DNA of 64,000 bases from Candidatus Limnocylindrales bacterium. Its GTDB lineage: Bacteria > Desulfobacterota > Binatia > UBA1149 > CAITLU01. Position numbers and translations under genes: made by a program. The stretch is taken from assembly GCA_035571835.1 (NCBI GenBank), contig DATNBU010000029.1, forward strand, positions 310,001 to 374,000. The letters run 5' to 3'. How positions within the stretch are numbered: the first letter of the stretch is position 1; every line of letters starts with the position of its first letter. The notes below the pieces were generated by a model that did not search any database, was not told the origin of the DNA, and saw only the letters and a program-made list of their open reading frames with translations. Positions 59,573 through 64,000 of this stretch are shown in pieces.

Positions 59573-60466
59573 CTAGTCCCAGTGGATTCCGTCGGCCGAG
59601 TTCAGGATGCGTCCTCCGATTCCGACGACGACGAAGATCCCCTCGCCATATGTCACGCTCTGGAGATGCCGGTCGGTGGTCGAATCGGTGGGGTAAAAGC
59701 TCAGCTCCGCGGTCGACGTCAGGATCGTGCCGGTATCACCGACGGCCACGTAGCGACCGCCTCCGTACTCGACGTCGCGCAGGGTTTCGCCGAGCGGCGG
59801 CTCGACCAGCGACCAGTCCACACCGTTCGGCGACGAGACGATGACGCCGTCGCGGCCGACCGCAAGAAAGCGGCCGCCGCCGTATCCCACGCCGAACAGG
59901 TCCTCACCGGTTGCGGAATTGCGCACTGCCCAGTGGCTGCCGTCCTGCGACGTCAGGATCGTCCCGCCATCGCCTACCGCGACGAAGCGATCCTCTCCGA
60001 ATGCGACGTCCTGGAGGTTGCGCGAAACCGGGCTGTCTTCGGAATCCCACGCTCCGGCATTCGGCGAAGTGAAAATGTTTCCCTCGTCGCCGACCACGAC
60101 GAACGTCCCGTTCCCATACGTAACGCCGCGCAGGATGTGGCTGGTGGTGAGAAAGTCGATGAACCAGTGCGACGAATCGTCCGACGTGGCGACTACGCCG
60201 CCGCTGCCGACCGTGACCCATTCGCCTTCGCCGAACACGACGGACTGGAACGTTCCCTCGCCGTCGGAAGCCTGCTCGCGGAAGTCGTGGCCGTCGGTCG
60301 AATTGGCGATCGAGTAATGCTGCCCGGACGCAACGAAGACTCCGTCCGCGAACGAGACGGCGAACAGGTCGGGCGGCCAGTCGTCGCTGAACGGGTCATC
60401 GTCTCCGCCGCAGGCGAAGAGCTGGAAAGCCAGTACTGCAAGGAATGCGGAGCGTGCGAGCTTCAT
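59573..60466 (-). CDS. Lipoprotein with repeated YCF48/WD-like beta-propeller units
   Basis: The 297-residue protein has a signal peptide with a lipobox-like FACGG at Cys19. From about residue 30 a 38-45 residue repeat recurs at least six times, each with a core F-[GA]-x-G-x-[FY]-V-A-V-G-x-x-G-x-I-x-T-S-x-x-G-x-x-W, as in BNR/YCF48-type propellers. It is probably anchored in the membrane and faces the periplasm or exterior. It is last in the unit with the sulfotransferase (3-base gap). Confidence 0.8.
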   Translation of the reverse strand: MKLARSAFLAVLAFQLFACGGDDDPFSDDWPPDLFAVSFADGVFVASGQHYSIANSTDGHDFREQASDGEGTFQSVVFGEGEWVTVGSGGVVATSDDSSHWFIDFLTTSHILRGVTYGNGTFVVVGDEGNIFTSPNAGAWDSEDSPVSRNLQDVAFGEDRFVAVGDGGTILTSQDGSHWAVRNSATGEDLFGVGYGGGRFLAVGRDGVIVSSPNGVDWSLVEPPLGETLRDVEYGGGRYVAVGDTGTILTSTAELSFYPTDSTTDRHLQSVTYGEGIFVVVGIGGRILNSADGIHWD

Positions 60467-60469
60467 TGG

Positions 60470-61744
60470 CTACCCCCGGATGCGGGGCGGACTATCGTCT
60501 ATTTCGTGGCGTACTCCAAATTTTTTCCGGTACGCGGCGAACAAAGGTTCGACACCGTCGGCATCGAGACCGAAGTCCGCGAGCCGGTAGCGATGCTGCC
60601 CGTGTTTGTGTTGTGGATTACGTTTCTTCGTCGCGATCATGCTTCGCTCGGCGTCCGGGGTCAGCCGAAGCCCCAGGCCCGCGTACAGCTCCCCGACCGT
60701 GCGGACCGGGTCGTCGATCAAGTCGTAATACGACACGTCGAGAAATCCTTCGTCGCGGGCCTGTTCGCGAACAGCCATGCTGCGCGCCAGCAGCCGGCCG
60801 ATCTTGCGCGACCAGTGGTCGCCGACTTCCGCCCGTGGAACGTCGTCGCTGAACACTCCACGCCCGTGCCAGACCATGCTGCAGAACGACGCGAGCGTGC
60901 GGGCCGGGTCGCGGTGCGTCTGCACGATCTGCACACCGGGAAACACCCTGCGCAGCACGTCGAAGTATTCGAGATGGTGCGGGGTCTTCAGCACGAACCG
61001 CGACGGACCGTGGTGGTGCGCAAGTATCGCGAGCAGCGTGCGGAAATCCTCGTATGCCGCCGTGTGGTCCTGGGTTTCGAGCCAGCTCGCATAAGTCGGC
61101 ACGTGAAGCGTGGCTTCGGGGGTCGTGCTCATGAACGTGCAGTCGAGCAGCAGGACGTCCTCTTCGGGAGCCGACGCTTCGACCGGATGGATCGCGAAGA
61201 ACGCAGGCGCCATGTAGGCGAGCGCACGCTCACTCGCCCTGGCCTTGGCATATCGCGTGTCGACCTTCAGGCGGCCGCCGGAAGGAATGGGCGCCATTCC
61301 CTCCCACGACAACACGGCTCGAAGACGCGGATCGCTCGCGAGCAGCCGATGCAGCATCGTCGTGCCGGTGCGCTGGAGCCCGGCGATGACGACGGGCGGC
61401 GGCAGCTGCGACTGCAGAATCTGCGGGTGGCGAACGACGTAGTCGCGCATGCGCAGCCGCGTCGCGAGCGCCGCGACCAGGCGCGCCTTCGTGATCAGAC
61501 GTCCGACGGTGTGCAGCCGCGCCTCGCTCTCGAGCGAATCGAGCAGCACGGCCAGCGGCACGCGAAAGCGTTCGTCCCCGAAATCGCTGAGCCCGGTGCT
61601 GCGCCGCGCCGCACGGATGAGCTCGTCCTCCGACCAGCGGCCGGCGCCTACGCCAAGCCCGCGCAGCCGCTCTCCGATCGAATTGACGAGCCGGATCGCA
61701 CGCGGTCGATACGGCCGTGCACGATCGAAGTCTGCCGTGGTCAT
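60470..61744 (-). CDS. Sulfotransferase family protein
   Basis: The 424-residue protein transfers sulfate from PAPS. It has the 5'-phosphosulfate loop GLQRTGTTMLHRLLASDP, and the 3'-phosphate region THRDPARTLASFCSM, typical of the Sulfotransfer_3 group. A catalytic His may be in the VLKTPHHLEYF stretch. The ATG overlaps the DUF1214 stop. Acceptor unknown; steroid or lipid hydroxyls are plausible. Confidence 0.85.
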   Translation of the reverse strand: MTTADFDRARPYRPRAIRLVNSIGERLRGLGVGAGRWSEDELIRAARRSTGLSDFGDERFRVPLAVLLDSLESEARLHTVGRLITKARLVAALATRLRMRDYVVRHPQILQSQLPPPVVIAGLQRTGTTMLHRLLASDPRLRAVLSWEGMAPIPSGGRLKVDTRYAKARASERALAYMAPAFFAIHPVEASAPEEDVLLLDCTFMSTTPEATLHVPTYASWLETQDHTAAYEDFRTLLAILAHHHGPSRFVLKTPHHLEYFDVLRRVFPGVQIVQTHRDPARTLASFCSMVWHGRGVFSDDVPRAEVGDHWSRKIGRLLARSMAVREQARDEGFLDVSYYDLIDDPVRTVGELYAGLGLRLTPDAERSMIATKKRNPQHKHGQHRYRLADFGLDADGVEPLFAAYRKKFGVRHEIDDSPPRIRG

Positions 61745-62898
61745 CGCTGCGGCAGTCGCTCGAGGTCCGCGAGCTTGACGACGCGCGTCTCGGGAACGGG
61801 ATTGACCTCGGCGCGCACCCATCGAAAGCACATCGTGCCGAACGTGTGGCCGGCGGTCTCGAGCCAGTTGTCGACGTGAGCTCCCGGATTGCGAGCCGTA
61901 ACCACGATGCGAAGGCTGCCGTCGGCCTCGAGCTTTGCGCTCGCCTTGTTCAGCGTGATCCTGTGGTAGCGGTAGTCGAGTGATTCCATCCAGTAGTTGT
62001 TGAGCTGGAAGTTCCAGTACTCGCAGTCGGGCGGCGTGGTCTCGATGACGAGCGCTTCATCATCGGCCAGCTCCCAGTAGCTGTGGTAGTACGCGATGTT
62101 CGGATCGCCGCCGAACATCCGCGACAGATCCGGATCGAAACGCGGCAGCGCGTTGGCGTGAGCACGAAACCCGTCGGCCCAGCCCGGGAAGATCATCGCA
62201 CACGCTCCGACCAGGCTCGCGGCGCTCGCGAGGCCGCTGTCGATCGCATCCGCCGTAAGCGCGGGAGGTGCGGCCGGTCCCTCGATGCGTTCGAGCGTGA
62301 GCTCGGCGCGCGTCTCCTTCGAACGATCGAGAAAAGTCTGGCGGATGATCAGCGTTCCATAGCCGTCGCCGAGCGGCAGCCAGTTTCCGGGCCGCCTGTC
62401 GCGGCTCAGGATGAGCTCGAGCGATCCGTCGCCGGCGATGACGAGATCCTTCGCTTCGAGAAAACCGGCCGGCGGCATGCCGCCGCCCTGGCCGTAGTGT
62501 CCGACCTGCGTCGCGATGCTCAGGTACGGAACCGTGCCGCGCGTGCCGTGCAGCCGGTAGACGCAGTCGCCGTGAACAGGCGCGTTCTCGTACCAGTTGT
62601 CGGGATTGTCGGCGCCCATCTTGACGGTCTCATGGACGGCCCGCCGCAGTACCGGCGCCATCGGATCGGCAAACTCGACGAATGTCTCGAGCGCCGCGCG
62701 CACCAGGCGCGTCAGATAACGCGTACCCTCCGCGCGGCTGAACGGATCGCTTGCCGCGTCCGCCGCGAAGATCGGATCGCCGGCGCTCTTCAGCCGGTCG
62801 CAGAACTCACGCCAGCTTTCACCGGAGACGATTCGTCTCTCGGGTTCGGAGACTGCGGGCCCGGACGATGCGCTTCCGGAGGTTGTGGATTCGGTCAT
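61741..62898 (-). CDS. DUF1214 domain-containing protein
   Basis: The 385-residue protein starts at an ATG overlapping the SDR stop (ATGA); a GTG nine codons earlier is unlikely. The C-terminal half has the DUF1214 pattern, including the YWNFQLNNYWMESLDYR segment and the closing NPGAHVDNWLETAGHTFGTMCFRWVRA stretch. There is no signal peptide. DUF1214 proteins often lie with steroid- and terpene-related genes in actinobacteria and proteobacteria; the molecular role is unknown. Confidence 0.8.
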   Translation of the reverse strand: MTESTTSGSASSGPAVSEPERRIVSGESWREFCDRLKSAGDPIFAADAASDPFSRAEGTRYLTRLVRAALETFVEFADPMAPVLRRAVHETVKMGADNPDNWYENAPVHGDCVYRLHGTRGTVPYLSIATQVGHYGQGGGMPPAGFLEAKDLVIAGDGSLELILSRDRRPGNWLPLGDGYGTLIIRQTFLDRSKETRAELTLERIEGPAAPPALTADAIDSGLASAASLVGACAMIFPGWADGFRAHANALPRFDPDLSRMFGGDPNIAYYHSYWELADDEALVIETTPPDCEYWNFQLNNYWMESLDYRYHRITLNKASAKLEADGSLRIVVTARNPGAHVDNWLETAGHTFGTMCFRWVRAEVNPVPETRVVKLADLERLPQR

Positions 62899-63866
62899 CG
62901 CGTTTTCCCTTCGCGGTTTCGGCACGATGCAAGGAGCGTTCGGCTCTTCTCGTAGAGTGCGTCACCCTTGGCGACGTCGAGGCATTCGTCGTCCGGCGGT
63001 TTCTCTTCGAGCACGTGAAGGTAGCTGCCGGTTTCGCCGTCGAGCCGGCGCGCCCCGGCCAGATACACGACCGGCGCCGCCGCGTCCTCCGGCGAACGGA
63101 AGAACGCCCGCATCACCGGACGCAGCAGCGGCTTCATCCAGGCCGGCGCTTCGCGCGCAATGTCGCTGTTGATCGGACCCGGGCAGCACGCGTGCACCGA
63201 CGCGAGAGGTCCGAGGCGTCGCGCGAGATGCGCGGCGTACGTGCTCAGCAGCAGCTTCGAATAACCGTAGACCCGCATCCCCGTCATCGCTCCGAACGGA
63301 CGGAATGCTCCGAGACCGGCAAGATCGATCGGACCCGCGCCGCGATGCGATTCGCTCGTGACGAACACGATTCGCGGCGGCGCGTCGGCCGACGGCACGA
63401 CGACGCCCGCGTCGAGCAGCCCCTCGACGAGCGCAACGTTGGCGAGATAGTTGACGCCGAACATCAGCTCGAAGCCCTGCGCGGTCGGCCTGGCCGCCCG
63501 CGGAACCACGCCGGCATTGAGCACCACGATGTCGAGCTTCCTGCCTTCGCTCACGAGCCCGGCGATCAGGCGGTCGACGCTCGCCAGATCGGCAAGGTCG
63601 ACGTGGCGCGTCTCGACCTGATCCGAGCCGCTCTCGCGCGCAATCCGGGCCGCGGCTTCGGTGATCCCGGAACGGCACGCGAGCACCACGCGCGCGCCTC
63701 GCTCGGCGAGACGTGTCGCGACGGCGCGTCCGAGCCCGCGATTGGCGCCGGTGATCAGTGCGACGCGGCCGTCGAGACGCTCGCCTTCGGCGAGCGGTAC
63801 GATCGAGCTGGATGGCGCGCGCATCTGCCACAGGCCCTGCAGCGTCGCCGAGACCGGGTTCTTCAT
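62895..63866 (-). CDS. Short-chain dehydrogenase/reductase, retinol dehydrogenase-like
   Basis: The 323-residue protein starts at an ATG (MKNPVSAT) seven bases after the histidine kinase stop. It has TGANRGLG (about 40), the late NAG in LNAGVV, Ser in VTSESHRG and YxxxK as YGYSK, the order of classical SDRs of the extended retinol-dehydrogenase/WWOX-like group. It may oxidise or reduce a steroid or lipid alcohol together with DUF1214 and the sulfotransferase. Confidence 0.88.
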   Translation of the reverse strand: MKNPVSATLQGLWQMRAPSSSIVPLAEGERLDGRVALITGANRGLGRAVATRLAERGARVVLACRSGITEAAARIARESGSDQVETRHVDLADLASVDRLIAGLVSEGRKLDIVVLNAGVVPRAARPTAQGFELMFGVNYLANVALVEGLLDAGVVVPSADAPPRIVFVTSESHRGAGPIDLAGLGAFRPFGAMTGMRVYGYSKLLLSTYAAHLARRLGPLASVHACCPGPINSDIAREAPAWMKPLLRPVMRAFFRSPEDAAAPVVYLAGARRLDGETGSYLHVLEEKPPDDECLDVAKGDALYEKSRTLLASCRNREGKTR

Positions 63867-63873
63867 GCTCCTG

Positions 63874-64000
63874 TCAATCGTTGCCGCGCAGCGTGAAGTA
63901 AAACGTCGCTCCGTGGCCGGGGCTGCCCTCGGCCCAGATGCGGCCGCCATGCCGGCGTACGATCCGCTCGCAAATGGCGAGCCCCATCCCCTCGCCTTCG
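63874..64000 (-). CDS. C-terminal end of a sensor histidine kinase (truncated by the window edge)
   Basis: The frame open from the right edge ends [18 protein letters not shown] then [16 protein letters not shown], the G2 box and last strand of a HATPase_c domain. Only about 41 residues are visible. The SDR begins seven bases after the stop, so the kinase and SDR may be co-transcribed. Confidence 0.85.
   Translation of the reverse strand, partial: EGEGMGLAICERIVRRHGGRIWAEGSPGHGATFYFTLRGND

Overview
The window is a 64 kb piece of GC-rich bacterial chromosome with no phage, insertion sequence, CRISPR array or rRNA. Almost every base is coding, and many neighbouring genes overlap by 1-4 bases (ATGA, GTGA, TAATG), so transcription units are long. 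Three features suggest an environmental, aerobic, lipid-degrading bacterium of the Myxococcota/Desulfobacterota/Binatota neighbourhood: secreted Cys-rich proteins with poly-Thr linkers; fatty-acid or steroid type genes (CaiB/BaiF, paired acyl-CoA dehydrogenases, DUF1329, SCP2, DUF1214, sulfotransferase); and a housekeeping core of ordinary Gram-negative type. The phylum is an inference from gene content only.

Layout. 1-4.9 kb: two tandem paralogous secreted Cys-rich proteins, closed by two stacked hairpins. 5-8.8 kb: a beta-helix protein, an SDR and a PPOX flavoprotein (one minus-strand unit), then a PP2C phosphatase and a methyltransferase that diverge. 9-13.6 kb: a complete branched-chain amino acid type ABC importer operon (lipoprotein, LivH, LivM, LivG, LivF). 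13.6-19.2 kb, minus strand: a small unknown protein, RNase HI, CbpM, a CbpA-like DnaJ, an MFS transporter and IlvD. 19.4-22.8 kb: an ABM monooxygenase-like protein, DAHP synthase behind what looks like a complete transcription attenuator, SufT, and divergent MoaA. 22.9-33.3 kb: CaiB/BaiF CoA-transferase, a third Cys-rich secreted protein, two acyl-CoA dehydrogenases, a secreted SUMF1-like protein, a 26-residue-repeat HEAT protein, and a Fe-S/SCP2 fusion followed by its TetR regulator. 33.5-34.8 kb: a DUF1329 lipid-related secreted protein. 35 kb: initiator tRNA.

35.1-57.8 kb is one long minus-strand block of core genes. Its rightmost part is the aromatic/ribosome cluster hisC-tyrA-aroA-cmk-rpsA-ihfB, followed by a HIT protein and a LapA-like protein. 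A second promoter then drives a MoxR-type ATPase, a VWA protein, mutS, an amidase, glnD, xerD, an S2P protease, trpS, scpA, scpB and an rluB-type synthase. Upstream of hisC lie a perfect 16-bp palindrome and an array of 22-bp direct repeats. 58.2-64 kb: a 34-residue Lys-rich protein, an AI-2E family permease, and a minus-strand unit of the C-terminal end of a histidine kinase, an SDR, a DUF1214 protein, a sulfotransferase and a beta-propeller-like lipoprotein.

The most informative non-coding signals are: the DAHP synthase leader, with promoter, 24-residue aromatic-rich peptide, antiterminator segment and terminator all visible; a 21-bp perfect palindrome in front of the Fe-S/SCP2-TetR operon; the 22-bp repeat array; and 28-bp tandem hairpins spanning the DUF1329 stop codon.
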